NCBI RefSeq assembly: GCF_023073335.1
Contig: NZ_JADPJG010000023.1
Coordinates: forward strand, 766-64,765
Direction of reading: 5' to 3'
Length of the DNA: 64,000 nucleotides
Source of the DNA: Bradyrhizobium sp. 21
Lineage (GTDB): Bacteria; Pseudomonadota; Alphaproteobacteria; Rhizobiales; Xanthobacteraceae
Every line of letters starts with the position of its first letter. Position 1 is the first letter of the stretch. The position numbers and the translations under genes are program-made. The notes under the pieces were generated by a model. The model saw nothing but the letters and a program-made list of their open reading frames with translations, searched no databases and was not told the origin of the DNA. Shown here in pieces: positions 36,054 through 44,950 of this stretch.

Positions 36054-36976
36054 AAACCGGGCTCGCCGGGTGGAGCGTTGCCGCGATCCTCGCGGCGGCT
36101 ACGGCTGCGCGTGCGGCCGATGAGCCCCTGAAAGTCTGCCTCGATGCGGACCGGCCGCCATTGTCGGTTCATCACAAGGGCAAGCCGGATTCCGGCTTCG
36201 ACGTGCTGCTGGCGCAGGCGATCGCGGAGCGGATGGGACGGCCGCTGGAAATCCAGGGGTTCGAGAGCAAGCTGGATGAGGATTCCAGCCCGCAGCTCGA
36301 GGCCAATGCGCTGCTGTCCGACGGGCGCTGCTCGTTGGTCGGCGGCTACGCGCTGACGACGGATTCCCTCGTCAAGCCCGGAATGAAGACGGCGCGCTTG
36401 CCGGATTTCGCCGGGGCCACCCGCGACGACCGGCGCCGCCGCGTCGCGCTCGGCGTGCTCGCGCCAAGCCAGCCTTACGTCTATTCGCCGATGACGGTCG
36501 TGCTCGGGCCGAAGGCGCAGGGCCGCAAAATCGGCGGCGTCGGCGACCTCGCCGGCCTTCGTCTCGCGATCGAGAGCGGCTCGCTCGGCGATGCGATCCT
36601 GATGACCTTCGACAACGGACGCCTGATCGACGACATCACCCATCTCGTCCCCGGCCGCGACGACCTCCTCGGCGCGCTCCAGCGCGGCGACTATGACGCG
36701 ACGCTGATCGATCTCGGCCGCTTCGACGCCCATCGCGCCGCGCACCCTGATACTGCGATCACCGCGTCCGGCTATTATTATCCGATCGGGGCCAATCGCG
36801 GCTATGTCGGGCTCGCCAGCGATGGCGCGCTGATCGACACCGTCAACAAGGCGCTGACCGGGCTTGCTGCGGAGGGCAAGATCGTCGAATTCGGCAGGCA
36901 GGCGGGACTGACCTATCTGCCGCCGCGGGAGCCTGCGATCCTCGGCGACGTCTGGATGAAGATCATTCAGCGGTGA
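36050..36976 (+). CDS. Family-3 periplasmic binding protein (XoxJ position)
   Basis: A 308-residue exported binding protein with a signal peptide ending ARAAD. It reads EPLKVCLDADRPPLSVHHKG, PDSGFDVLLAQAIAERMGRP, GDYDATLIDLGRF and later GANRGYVGLASD. The order dehydrogenase, cytochrome c, binding protein copies the xoxF-G-J layout. The ATG overlaps the cytochrome stop. Members of this class near quinoproteins are thought to assist enzyme maturation, not transport; no permease gene adjoins it. Confidence 0.83.
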   Translation: MKTGLAGWSVAAILAAATAARAADEPLKVCLDADRPPLSVHHKGKPDSGFDVLLAQAIAERMGRPLEIQGFESKLDEDSSPQLEANALLSDGRCSLVGGYALTTDSLVKPGMKTARLPDFAGATRDDRRRRVALGVLAPSQPYVYSPMTVVLGPKAQGRKIGGVGDLAGLRLAIESGSLGDAILMTFDNGRLIDDITHLVPGRDDLLGALQRGDYDATLIDLGRFDAHRAAHPDTAITASGYYYPIGANRGYVGLASDGALIDTVNKALTGLAAEGKIVEFGRQAGLTYLPPREPAILGDVWMKIIQR

Positions 36977-36991
36977 CGGGAGACGCTCTCG

Positions 36992-37041
36992 TGCCCCGGA
37001 CGCGCTGCAACGCCCTTTAGCGCTGGGCTGCGTCCGGGGCA
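36992..37041. repeat. Palindromic intergenic repeat
   Basis: TGCCCCGGACGC (36992-37003) pairs perfectly with GCGTCCGGGGCA (37030-37041) around an inner AT-richer part. It matches a repeat wording common between Bradyrhizobium genes. It may also act as a stop signal for the upstream operon. Confidence 0.65.
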
Positions 37042-37107
37042 GAACGGCGTCGACTCGCCTAGTCCCACCAGGCCCAGTATGATGCCTGCGTTTCAGTCGC
37101 CCTTTCG

Positions 37108-38139
37108 GTGCCACCGGTGATTTCCCCGACCCTCGCCACCGCCGCAAGGCTGCGCGATCTCCTCGCCCGCGAAATCAAGACCGGCGAGCTGGTGCGGGCG
37201 CTGATCGTCGTCGGCCCGACGGTGGCCGCCTATTTCATCTCGCGCGAGACGGCGCTGCTCAATCTGGGACTGGTCGCGGTGTCGCTGCTCATTCCCGCGC
37301 TCAGGCAGCACTTTCCGCCAAAGGTGATCGCGTGGCACTACCTCGCCATCCTCGTCACCTTTGCCGCGCTCTTCCTCGCCGCGCCGATCAAGCCGCTATT
37401 CGTCGTGCTGACCGCGCTTGCCGGCTTCCTTGCGGTGGCGGGGACGCGCCATGGCGAACATTTCCGCACCCTCGGCAATTGGGTGTTCATCCCCGCCGTC
37501 TATCTCGCCTGCGAAGTGCGGGAGGGCGTCAGTGCGTCCGAAGCGCTGCGTCATGCCGGCGCGATCATCGTCTCCTCTCCGATTGCACTGGCGCTGGTCT
37601 GCTCTATCCAGATCTACGACCAGCGGCGACGCGGCAACGCCGCGACCTCGTTCGGACCGCCCGCGGCCGAATGGTTTCTGCCCGCAGCGGCAACCGCCAT
37701 GGCGGTGTTCGCCGCGGCGGCGCTGGTCGAGATCCTCGATCTCGCGCAGGGGCAATGGGTGATGTGGTCGGCCGCAAGCGTCGTGGTCGGCGATCTCGCC
37801 GCTTCCACCGGCAAGCTGAAGCAGCGGGCGATCGGCGCCTTCGTCGGCGTGCCGCTCGGCTTCCTTACCGGCCTTCTGCTGCCGCCAAGCCGAATCGGCT
37901 ATGCGGTCGCGATTCTCGCGGCCACCCTCACGCTGATCTCGTTCTCGCGCTATATCGTCGGCTTCGGACTGCGCTGCTTCTTCATTGCGCTGGCAGCATC
38001 CTTTGCCGGCGGCGCCAGCGGCATCGCGGAGCAGCGCATCGTCAACGTGCTGATCGGCGGCACCTTTGGTCTCGTTGCGGTGGCCCTGACCGAGACCGTC
38101 TGGCGACGGGTCATGCAAAGGGCACGATCACCGGGGTGA
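37108..38139 (+). CDS. Polytopic membrane protein, FUSC/aromatic-acid-exporter-like
   Basis: A 343-residue protein starting at a GTG, with nine or ten hydrophobic segments in two similar halves (LVRALIVVGPTVAAYFISRE, AAPIKPLFVVLTALAGFLAV, and WVMWSAASVVVGDLAASTGK with LKQRAIGAFVGVPLGFLTGL). The second half, with a TGKLKQRAIGAFVGVPLG loop, resembles the FUSC/YccS membrane module of putative aromatic-acid or fusaric-acid exporters. It lacks the usual long cytoplasmic domain. The ribosome site is weak and a GTG nine bases later is possible. The role is unknown. Confidence 0.68.
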   Translation: MPPVISPTLATAARLRDLLAREIKTGELVRALIVVGPTVAAYFISRETALLNLGLVAVSLLIPALRQHFPPKVIAWHYLAILVTFAALFLAAPIKPLFVVLTALAGFLAVAGTRHGEHFRTLGNWVFIPAVYLACEVREGVSASEALRHAGAIIVSSPIALALVCSIQIYDQRRRGNAATSFGPPAAEWFLPAAATAMAVFAAAALVEILDLAQGQWVMWSAASVVVGDLAASTGKLKQRAIGAFVGVPLGFLTGLLLPPSRIGYAVAILAATLTLISFSRYIVGFGLRCFFIALAASFAGGASGIAEQRIVNVLIGGTFGLVAVALTETVWRRVMQRARSPG

Positions 38140-38244
38140 CGCGGAAATGGGCACCGCCTCATCGATGCGCCAATCTGTCTCGCCTGTCGTCCATGGCAGA
38201 GGCGAACTGATGCAGTACCTTCGGCAAAAATCCGGGAGAGAATC

Positions 38245-39234
38245 ATGTCCGCACGACTCGATCGCCGCCACTTCATCGCCGCCGGCATCACTGTACTCGC
38301 GATGCCTTTCGTCTCGCGCAGCGCTTCGGCGCAAGCTGCGTGGCCATCGCGGCAGATCCGCATGATTTGCAGCTATCCCGCCGGCGGACAGACCGATTTG
38401 CTCGCACGCGCCTATGGCGAATTCATCTCCAAGCAGGTCGGAAAGACCGTCGTCGTCGAGAACAAGCCCGGCGCCGCGGGCGCGATCGGCACCGCAGAGG
38501 TCGCCCGCGCGGAGCCCGACGGCCACACCATCCTGTGCTCGATCTCGACCACCTACATCATGAACCGGGTGGTGATGAAGACTCCCGGCTACGACATGGA
38601 CAAGGATCTGTCGCTCGTCAGCGTCATTCCGGGCGCCGGTCTTCTGCTGGTGGCGAACCCGAAAACCGGCGTCAGGACGCTGGAGGATTTCGTCGCCTTC
38701 GCCCGCAAGAGCGGCAAGGTGAATTTCGGCACCTATAGCGCGGGTTCGGCCCCGCATATGACGGTCCACGAGCTGAACAAGCAGTACGGCCTCTCGATCG
38801 AGCCGGTCCACTACCGCGGCGAAGCGCCGATGTGGACGGGCATGCTGGAGGGCACGCTCGATGCCGCGATGGGCAGCTACACAGCGGCACAATCCGTCCT
38901 GCAGAGCGACCGCGGGACCGTGTTCGCGGTGCATTCGAAGAAGGTCGACGCCATCCCGAACGTGAAGACGCTTCCCGAGCAGGGGGCGACGTCGAAATTC
39001 TTCACCGTGAGCGGCTTCTCCGGCTGGGCCGTGCCGAGGGCCACGCCGCAGCCGGTCGTCGATCGCCTGGCGGAGCTCTGCGTTGCCGCCAACGGCGATC
39101 CGAAGGTGAAGGAGGTCCTCAACACGTTCGTGCTCGAACCCGCGATCGGCTTCAAGGAAACCAACGCGCTCTATCAGCGCGAGCTGCCGATCTGGATCGA
39201 GAGCGCGCGGTCGCTCGGCCTCGAGCCGGCCTGA
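38245..39234 (+). CDS. Bug/TctC-family tripartite tricarboxylate binding protein
   Basis: A 329-residue periplasmic receptor. The export signal has a twin arginine (LDRRHFIAAGITVLAMPFVS) and the mature part reads WPSRQIRMICSYPAGGQTDL, VVVENKPGAAGAIGTAEVAR and ARAEPDGHTIL, the standard Bug-family pattern. These proteins bind small carboxylates. No TctA/B membrane genes are beside it, as is usual for the many orphan Bug proteins of this group. GGGAGAG precedes the ATG. Confidence 0.88.
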   Translation: MSARLDRRHFIAAGITVLAMPFVSRSASAQAAWPSRQIRMICSYPAGGQTDLLARAYGEFISKQVGKTVVVENKPGAAGAIGTAEVARAEPDGHTILCSISTTYIMNRVVMKTPGYDMDKDLSLVSVIPGAGLLLVANPKTGVRTLEDFVAFARKSGKVNFGTYSAGSAPHMTVHELNKQYGLSIEPVHYRGEAPMWTGMLEGTLDAAMGSYTAAQSVLQSDRGTVFAVHSKKVDAIPNVKTLPEQGATSKFFTVSGFSGWAVPRATPQPVVDRLAELCVAANGDPKVKEVLNTFVLEPAIGFKETNALYQRELPIWIESARSLGLEPA

Positions 39235-39364
39235 ACCTCGAGGCAACACGCCTTCGCGGCGCCGGCATCCGACCAAAGCCTAGTTTCGGAAACGCATTTT
39301 CCCGCTACCATTAAGCGACGCTGGCGGAAGACCTCACTGGCGCGGACGAAAAAAGGCCGATCGC

Positions 39365-39790
39365 ATGACACCCGATGGCGTCGCCGTAGCCGTCATGATC
39401 ATCCTGCTCTTTCCGATGGGCTATTTCACGCTGGCTTCGCCCGCCTTCCTGCTGGTGAGGCTGGACATCCAGCCCGTCGCCCAGCTGCTGCGGGGAATGT
39501 TCAACGCCCATTTCCTGGTGATGCGCGTGGCCGGAATCATCGGGATGGTCGCCTTCCTGCTCGACGGTCGTCCGATCGCCGCGATGGGCGTTGGCCTGAT
39601 CGCGGCCCTGGCGATCTGGGGACGCCGCCGGTTCATGCAGCGGATCGACGACCAGCTCAGCGCCGAGGATGCGGGCGACACTGAGGCGCCGCGTCGGCTG
39701 CGCCGGCTGCATTGGAGCGGGATGCTGTGCAACGCGGTCCTGCTTGCCGCTCTGCTGGCCAGCATTCCCTACATTGCCATATCGGCGTGA
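39365..39790 (+). CDS. Four-helix inner-membrane protein, unknown function
   Basis: A 141-residue protein with four hydrophobic segments (VAVAVMIILLFPMGYFTLAS, MRVAGIIGMVAFLL, AAMGVGLIAALAIWG and LCNAVLLAALLASIPYIAIS) and a charged loop (RRRFMQRIDDQLSAEDAGDT) before the last. No known domain is identified. It is a single gene facing the AraC regulator gene convergently. Confidence 0.6.
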   Translation: MTPDGVAVAVMIILLFPMGYFTLASPAFLLVRLDIQPVAQLLRGMFNAHFLVMRVAGIIGMVAFLLDGRPIAAMGVGLIAALAIWGRRRFMQRIDDQLSAEDAGDTEAPRRLRRLHWSGMLCNAVLLAALLASIPYIAISA

Positions 39791-39858
39791 GAGACGTCGC
39801 GGGCGCGTGACGACCGGAAGCCATTGCTGTCGACGACCGGCCGCAGCGTGGCGTTCGC

Positions 39859-40827
39859 CTAATGCTCGCCCGCGGCAACGGCGCCCTGTTGCGCCTTGTG
39901 GATCGAGGACGGCACCACGCCAAAATATTTCCGGAACACCCGGCTGAAATGCGATGAGCTCGAGAAGCCCCAGGAGAACGCGACGTCGGTGATGGTCTTG
40001 CCGGCGTGGGCCTCAAGCTCCTGGCGGCAGTTCTGGAGGCGCGCCTGCCAGATATAATCGCTCACCGTGGTGCCGCGCTCGGAGAACAGCATGTGCAGAT
40101 AGCGCTTGGAGCAGCCGAGCTCGGCGGAGATCTGGTCGATGCACAGATCCGGATCTCGCAAATGCTCGCGGATGAAGAATTGCGCGCGCACATACGTCGC
40201 TTCGGGCCCGACGCGGTCTAGCATCGTGTCGGCCTCGCGCAGCGGCAACAGCAAGAGGTCGATCAGCGAATCGGCGACGCCGACCGCGCTGTTCGCCGAC
40301 AGCTTGGCCGCCTCGTCGAAGGTCGCATGGACGAAATCATGGGCGATCCGTCCCGTACCCGTCTTCGATGACAGCTTGCAAGCCGGCATCCGTTGCGACG
40401 GAAACCCGCGATCGCGCAGCAGCGCCTTCGGCACGATCACCACGTCGTGGCGCGTGAAGGCGGGACTGATGATCGAATGCGGACAGGAGACGTCATAGGC
40501 GATGATGTCGCCCGGGTTGATTTCGATGTGGCGACCTTCCTGCTCGAAATAGGACACGCCGTAGGTCTGGAAGTGGATCTTGATATAGGGGTGTTCATTG
40601 GCCTTGGCGCGTGCCAGCGTGTGTGCGATGCGATGCTGGCTCACTTCGATCTGGCACAGCTTCAATCGCGAGACGCTGGTGTAGTCGATGCGGCCCTCGA
40701 GCGAAGAAGCCTCCAGCGGATCGACGTCGAAATGCCCACACAGGCTCGTCAACCCGTCGATCCAGCTCTGGATCTGGCGCTTCGGCGTCATGCCGGTCGT
40801 CGAGAGCGTGTGAATGGTGTCGGACAT
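39859..40827 (-). CDS. AraC-family transcriptional regulator divergent from xoxF
   Basis: A 322-residue protein with an AraC-binding-like N-terminal sensor domain (IKIHFQTYGVSYFEQEGRHI, EINPGDIIAYDVSCPH) and a C-terminal double helix-turn-helix (LCIDQISAELGCSKRYLHML and ITDVAFSWGFSSSSHFSRVF, ending RKYFGVVP). It is encoded divergently from xoxF across a 514-base spacer and is therefore the first candidate for its regulator. The sensed signal could be methanol, formaldehyde or metal. A GTG at 40839 is an alternative start. Confidence 0.88.
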   Translation of the reverse strand: MSDTIHTLSTTGMTPKRQIQSWIDGLTSLCGHFDVDPLEASSLEGRIDYTSVSRLKLCQIEVSQHRIAHTLARAKANEHPYIKIHFQTYGVSYFEQEGRHIEINPGDIIAYDVSCPHSIISPAFTRHDVVIVPKALLRDRGFPSQRMPACKLSSKTGTGRIAHDFVHATFDEAAKLSANSAVGVADSLIDLLLLPLREADTMLDRVGPEATYVRAQFFIREHLRDPDLCIDQISAELGCSKRYLHMLFSERGTTVSDYIWQARLQNCRQELEAHAGKTITDVAFSWGFSSSSHFSRVFRKYFGVVPSSIHKAQQGAVAAGEH

Positions 40828-41341
40828 TAATCCAGCCACTGGTTTGATCCGGAGATTCGACGCGAATCACGACCAGCGCTGCCGGAGCCCTCAGCCATGA
40901 TTGCGTGACGTTTACCTCGATTTTGAGCGATCTTCCGGAACGAGCGCCATCGTTCCATTGCCACCCTTGAAAGTTAATCCTCGGCCTTAGTTGTAGCCCC
41001 GTCAAGGGGAACCTCAGCGTCGAAGGCGGCCCCAAAGCGATGCGGAAGCCGCTGAATTCGCTACTGCAAAATCAAATACTGCATGTCCGTGCGCTGTCGA
41101 GCAAACCAGCTTCTCTCTTGGGCAAGTTTCCCGATGACGAAGTCGTTAGGGATTGCAGCAGGAACAACAAGAACGGGCCGCTCCTGCACGTGGACCCGTA
41201 GCTCTCATCCGGAGGAGGAACAGCACAGCATCGTTTCTGGTCCCAAACGAGACCGCCCTGCACGAGCAGACGCTGGACGCAATGCCCGGCGATTAAGCAA
41301 TGCTTCGGAAACAATAAAACGAAATCAACGGAGGAATGACT
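40828..41341. promoter_or_regulatory. xoxF/araC divergent regulatory region
   Basis: This 514-base spacer carries no believable gene on either strand. It should hold the xoxF promoter and its leader. A long leader is likely because the only good ribosome site (GGAGGAATGACT) is right at xoxF. I could not identify operator repeats by eye. Confidence 0.5.
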
Positions 41342-43144
41342 ATGCGCAAGGTACTACTGGCGGCCTATCTAGGCTCCGCGGCGGCTCTCGCCGTCGGCAG
41401 CGCGTCGGCCAACGATGAAGTGCTCAAGATGTCGCAGAACCCGAAAGATTGGGTGATGCCGACGGGCGACTACGCCAACACCCGCTATTCCAAACTGAAC
41501 CAGATCAACGCACAAAACGTGGGCAAGCTCCAGGTCGCATGGACCTTCTCGACCGGCGTGCTGCGCGGCCACGAAGGCGGCCCGCTGATCATCGGCAACA
41601 TGATGTACGTCCACACACCGTTCCCGAACAAGGTCTACGCTATTGACCTTTCCAACGAGAACAAGATCGTCTGGAAGTACGAGCCGAAGCAGGATCCGAA
41701 TGTCATCCCGGTGATGTGCTGCGATACGGTCAACCGCGGCCTGGCCTACGGCGACGGCAAGATCTTCCTGCATCAGGCCGACACCACGCTCGTCGCGCTC
41801 GACGCCAAGAGCGGTCAGGTGGCATGGACCGCGAAGAATGGCGACGCCAGCAAGGGCGAGACCGGCACTTCGGCCCCAATGGTCGTCAAGGACAAGGTGC
41901 TGATCGGTATCTCCGGCGGCGAGTTCGGCGTTCAAGCCCATATGTCCGCCTACGACATCAAGACCGGCAAGCTGGCATGGCGTGGATACTCGGAAGGGCC
42001 GGATAACCAGCTTCTGGTCGACGACAAGACCACCGCGCTCGGCAAGCCGATCGGCAAGGACTCCAGCCTCAAGACCTGGCAAGGCGATCAATGGAAGATC
42101 GGTGGCGGCGCGACCTGGGGCTGGATCTCCTACGATCCCGAGCTGAACCTCGTCTACTACGGCTCCGGCAATCCCTCGACCTGGAATCCGAAGCAGCGTC
42201 CCGGCGACAACAAATGGTCGATGACGATCTGGGCGCGTAACCCGGATACGGGCGTTGCCAAGTGGGTCTATCAGATGACGCCCCACGACGAGTGGGACTA
42301 TGACGGCGTCAACGAGATGATCCTCTCGGATCAGGCGATCAACGGCCAGCCGCGCAAGCTGCTGACGCACTTCGATCGCAACGGCCTCGGCTACACGCTC
42401 GATCGTGTCAACGGTGAGCTTCTGGTCGCCGAAAAGTACGATCCGAAGGTGAACTGGACCTCCGGCGTCGACATGGACAAGAACTCGCCGACCTATGGCC
42501 GTCCGAAGGTGCTCGACACAGCTTCGACCGACAAGGCGGGCGAGGACCACAACGTGAAGGGCATCTGCCCGGCCGCGCTCGGCACCAAGGACGAGCAGCC
42601 GGCAGCCTACTCGCCGGACACGCAACTGTTCTACGTTCCGACCAACCACGTCTGCATGGACTACGAACCGTTCAAGGTGAGCTACACCGCGGGCCAGCCC
42701 TATGTGGGTGCGACGCTCTCGATGTATCCGCCGCAGGGTGAAACCCATATGGGTAACTTCATCGCCTGGGACGGCAAGACCGGCAAGATCGTCTGGTCGA
42801 ACAAGGAGCAGTTCTCGGTCTGGTCGGGTGCACTCGCAACCGCGGGCAACGTGGTGTTCTACGGAACGCTCGAAGGCTACCTGAAGGCAGTCGACGCCAA
42901 GACCGGCAAGGAGCTCTACAAGTTCAAGACTCCCTCCGGTATCATCGGCAACGTCACCACCTATGAGAACGGCGGCAAGCAGTATATCGCAGTGCTCTCC
43001 GGCGTGGGTGGCTGGGCCGGTATCGGTCTGGCGGCGGGTCTGACCGATCCGACCGCAGGTCTCGGCGCAGTCGGCGGCTACGCGGCGCTCAGCAGCTACA
43101 CGGCACTCGGCGGTACGCTGACCGTGTTCTCGCTGCCCAACTAG
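41342..43144 (+). CDS. xoxF: XoxF, lanthanide-dependent methanol dehydrogenase
   Basis: A 600-residue periplasmic quinoprotein of standard XoxF length. The signal peptide ends SASAND. The vicinal disulfide is Cys126-Cys127 (VMCCDTVNRG). Metal ligands are Glu194 (GGEFG), Asn277 (GSGNPS) and catalytic Asp319 in DEWDYDGVNEM, with Asp321 as the extra lanthanide ligand. It oxidises methanol to formaldehyde and passes electrons to cytochrome XoxG. The start at 41342 (MRKVLLAAYLG) is preferred to an ATG two codons earlier, which would be too close to GGAGG. It heads an operon with xoxG, flhA and gfa. No mxaI-type small subunit is encoded. Confidence 0.97.
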   Translation: MRKVLLAAYLGSAAALAVGSASANDEVLKMSQNPKDWVMPTGDYANTRYSKLNQINAQNVGKLQVAWTFSTGVLRGHEGGPLIIGNMMYVHTPFPNKVYAIDLSNENKIVWKYEPKQDPNVIPVMCCDTVNRGLAYGDGKIFLHQADTTLVALDAKSGQVAWTAKNGDASKGETGTSAPMVVKDKVLIGISGGEFGVQAHMSAYDIKTGKLAWRGYSEGPDNQLLVDDKTTALGKPIGKDSSLKTWQGDQWKIGGGATWGWISYDPELNLVYYGSGNPSTWNPKQRPGDNKWSMTIWARNPDTGVAKWVYQMTPHDEWDYDGVNEMILSDQAINGQPRKLLTHFDRNGLGYTLDRVNGELLVAEKYDPKVNWTSGVDMDKNSPTYGRPKVLDTASTDKAGEDHNVKGICPAALGTKDEQPAAYSPDTQLFYVPTNHVCMDYEPFKVSYTAGQPYVGATLSMYPPQGETHMGNFIAWDGKTGKIVWSNKEQFSVWSGALATAGNVVFYGTLEGYLKAVDAKTGKELYKFKTPSGIIGNVTTYENGGKQYIAVLSGVGGWAGIGLAAGLTDPTAGLGAVGGYAALSSYTALGGTLTVFSLPN

Positions 43145-43160
43145 GCCTCTCAGCATCGCT

Positions 43161-43189
43161 CCGGCGCGTGGATCTACTCCACGCGCCGG
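43161..43189 (+). terminator. Strong hairpin between xoxF and xoxG
   Basis: A perfect 12-bp stem (CCGGCGCGTGGA / TCCACGCGCCGG) with a 5-base loop lies 17 bases past the xoxF stop and is followed by TTCGTCTC, not a full T run. It probably reduces read-through or protects the xoxF 3' end, so that xoxF is made in excess over the downstream genes. Confidence 0.6.
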
Positions 43190-43223
43190 TTCGTCTCACC
43201 GAATGCCTTCCGAGGAAAATCTC

Positions 43224-43745
43224 TTGCGTAAAATCTGCTCTGCCATTGCTGCGATGTTTTTGGTTGCGTCCGGGGGAATTGCCGTCGCGGACGGCTCAGG
43301 TGATCCTACCGCCGTCAAGCAGAACGAAACCGGCGAATGGTCCGACAAGGAAGGCAACCCAACCTACAAGGTCACCGACGGGTCTGTGGACTGGTACACC
43401 TATTCCGGATACCGCCGCTATCACTCGGACTGCCATGTGTGTCACGGCCCGGATGGAATGGGCTCGACCTACGCCCCGGCGCTGAAGGATTCGCTGAAGA
43501 CGATGAGCTACGCCGATTTTCTCGGCGTCGTCGCCTCCGGCCGCAAGAACATCTCGACTGCCGCGGAGAACGTGATGCCGGCCTTCGGCGATAACCCGAA
43601 CGTCGCCTGCTATATGGACGATCTCTACGTCTATCTGCGCGCCCGCTCCAACGAGGCCTGGGACCGCACTCGACCCGGCAAGCACGAGGACAAGAACGAC
43701 GCCTATACCAAGAACGAAGATTCGTGCATGGGCAACAAGAAGTGA
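43224..43745 (+). CDS. xoxG: XoxG-type cytochrome c, methanol-metabolism related
   Basis: A 173-residue periplasmic cytochrome. The haem site is Cys70-HV-Cys73-His74 (HSDCHVCHGPDGMG) and Met118 (ENVMPAFG) is the likely axial ligand. Cys129 and Cys168 are additional and may form a disulfide, as in the four-cysteine cytochrome family tied to methanol oxidation. I choose the TTG at 43224 because CGAGGAAA is correctly spaced before it and it gives a clean signal peptide (MRKICSAIAAMFLVASGG). An ATG at 43203 lacks a ribosome site. It accepts electrons from XoxF. Confidence 0.9.
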   Translation: MRKICSAIAAMFLVASGGIAVADGSGDPTAVKQNETGEWSDKEGNPTYKVTDGSVDWYTYSGYRRYHSDCHVCHGPDGMGSTYAPALKDSLKTMSYADFLGVVASGRKNISTAAENVMPAFGDNPNVACYMDDLYVYLRARSNEAWDRTRPGKHEDKNDAYTKNEDSCMGNKK

Positions 43746-43806
43746 ACGTGCGGAGCCCGACCAGGACCTGGTCCTTGGCGCCCTGCTAGAATTTGAGGAG
43801 TTTACG

Positions 43807-44916
43807 ATGAAGACACGTGCCGCCGTCGCTTTCGAAGCCAAGAAGCCGCTCGAGATCGTCGAAGTCGATCTGGAAGGACCGAAGGTCGGCGAAGTCCTGG
43901 TCGAGATCAAGGCGACGGGCATCTGCCACACCGACGCCTACACGCTCGACGGCTTCGACAGCGAAGGAATCTTCCCGTCGATCCTGGGCCATGAGGGCGC
44001 GGGCATCATCCGCGAGATCGGTCCTGGCGTGACCTCGGTGAAGCCGGGCGACCACGTCATACCGCTCTACACGCCGGAATGCCGGCAGTGCAAAAGCTGC
44101 CTCAGCCAGAAGACCAATCTCTGCACCGCGATCCGCGCGACGCAGGGCAAGGGCGTGATGCCCGACGGCACCAGCCGCTTCTCCTACAAGGGCAAGCCGA
44201 TCTACCACTACATGGGCTGCTCGACCTTCTCGAACTTCACCGTGCTGCCGGAGATCGCAGTCGCCAAGATCCGCGAGGACGCGCCGTTCGACAAGAGCTG
44301 CTACATCGGCTGCGGCGTCACCACCGGCGTCGGTGCCGTCGTCAACACCGCCAAGGTCGAGCCGGGCTCCAACGTCGTGGTGTTCGGGCTCGGCGGCATC
44401 GGCCTCAACGTGATCCAGGGCGCCAAGATGGCCGGCGCGGACAAGATTATCGGCGTCGACATCAACGACTCCAAGGAGGAATGGGGACGCCGGTTCGGCA
44501 TGACCGATTTCGTCAATCCCAAGAAGATCACGGGCGACATCGTCCCGCATCTCGTGACCCTGACCGACGGTGGCGCCGACTACACCTTCGACTGCACCGG
44601 CAACACCAATGTGATGCGCCAGGCGCTGGAAGCCTGCCATCGTGGCTGGGGCACCTCGATCATCATTGGCGTTGCCGAATCCGGCAAGGAGATCGCTACC
44701 CGCCCGTTCCAGCTCGTCACCGGGCGAAACTGGCGCGGCACCGCTTTCGGCGGCGCGCGGGGCCGCACAGACGTGCCGAAGATTGTCGACTGGTACATGA
44801 ACGGAAAGATCCAGATCGACCCGATGATTACCCACACGCTCAAGCTCGAAGACATCAACAAAGGCTTCGAGCTGATGCATGAGGGCAAATCCATCCGTTC
44901 AGTCGTCGTGTTCTAG
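43807..44916 (+). CDS. flhA: S-(hydroxymethyl)glutathione dehydrogenase (class III alcohol dehydrogenase)
   Basis: A 369-residue cytoplasmic zinc enzyme that oxidises S-hydroxymethylglutathione to S-formylglutathione with NAD. The catalytic zinc site starts at TGICHTDAYTLDG and HEGAGI. The structural zinc cysteines are in CRQCKSCLSQKTNLC and the NAD site is GLGGIGLNVIQGAK followed by GVDINDSK. It ends with the typical GKSIRSVVVF. TGAGGAG precedes the ATG. It lies between xoxG and gfa, so formaldehyde from XoxF is handled directly. Confidence 0.95.
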   Translation: MKTRAAVAFEAKKPLEIVEVDLEGPKVGEVLVEIKATGICHTDAYTLDGFDSEGIFPSILGHEGAGIIREIGPGVTSVKPGDHVIPLYTPECRQCKSCLSQKTNLCTAIRATQGKGVMPDGTSRFSYKGKPIYHYMGCSTFSNFTVLPEIAVAKIREDAPFDKSCYIGCGVTTGVGAVVNTAKVEPGSNVVVFGLGGIGLNVIQGAKMAGADKIIGVDINDSKEEWGRRFGMTDFVNPKKITGDIVPHLVTLTDGGADYTFDCTGNTNVMRQALEACHRGWGTSIIIGVAESGKEIATRPFQLVTGRNWRGTAFGGARGRTDVPKIVDWYMNGKIQIDPMITHTLKLEDINKGFELMHEGKSIRSVVVF

Positions 44917-44950
44917 TTCGAAAAGCGTCACCCCCAAGGAGGATCGACCC

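Noticed and set aside
41083..41418. A plus-strand frame running across the xoxF start
   Set aside because: It overlaps xoxF out of frame and lacks a ribosome site; the spacer is better read as control DNA.
41369..43156. A 595-codon minus-strand frame opposite xoxF
   Set aside because: It is a shadow of a clear quinoprotein gene, with no ribosome site or motif.
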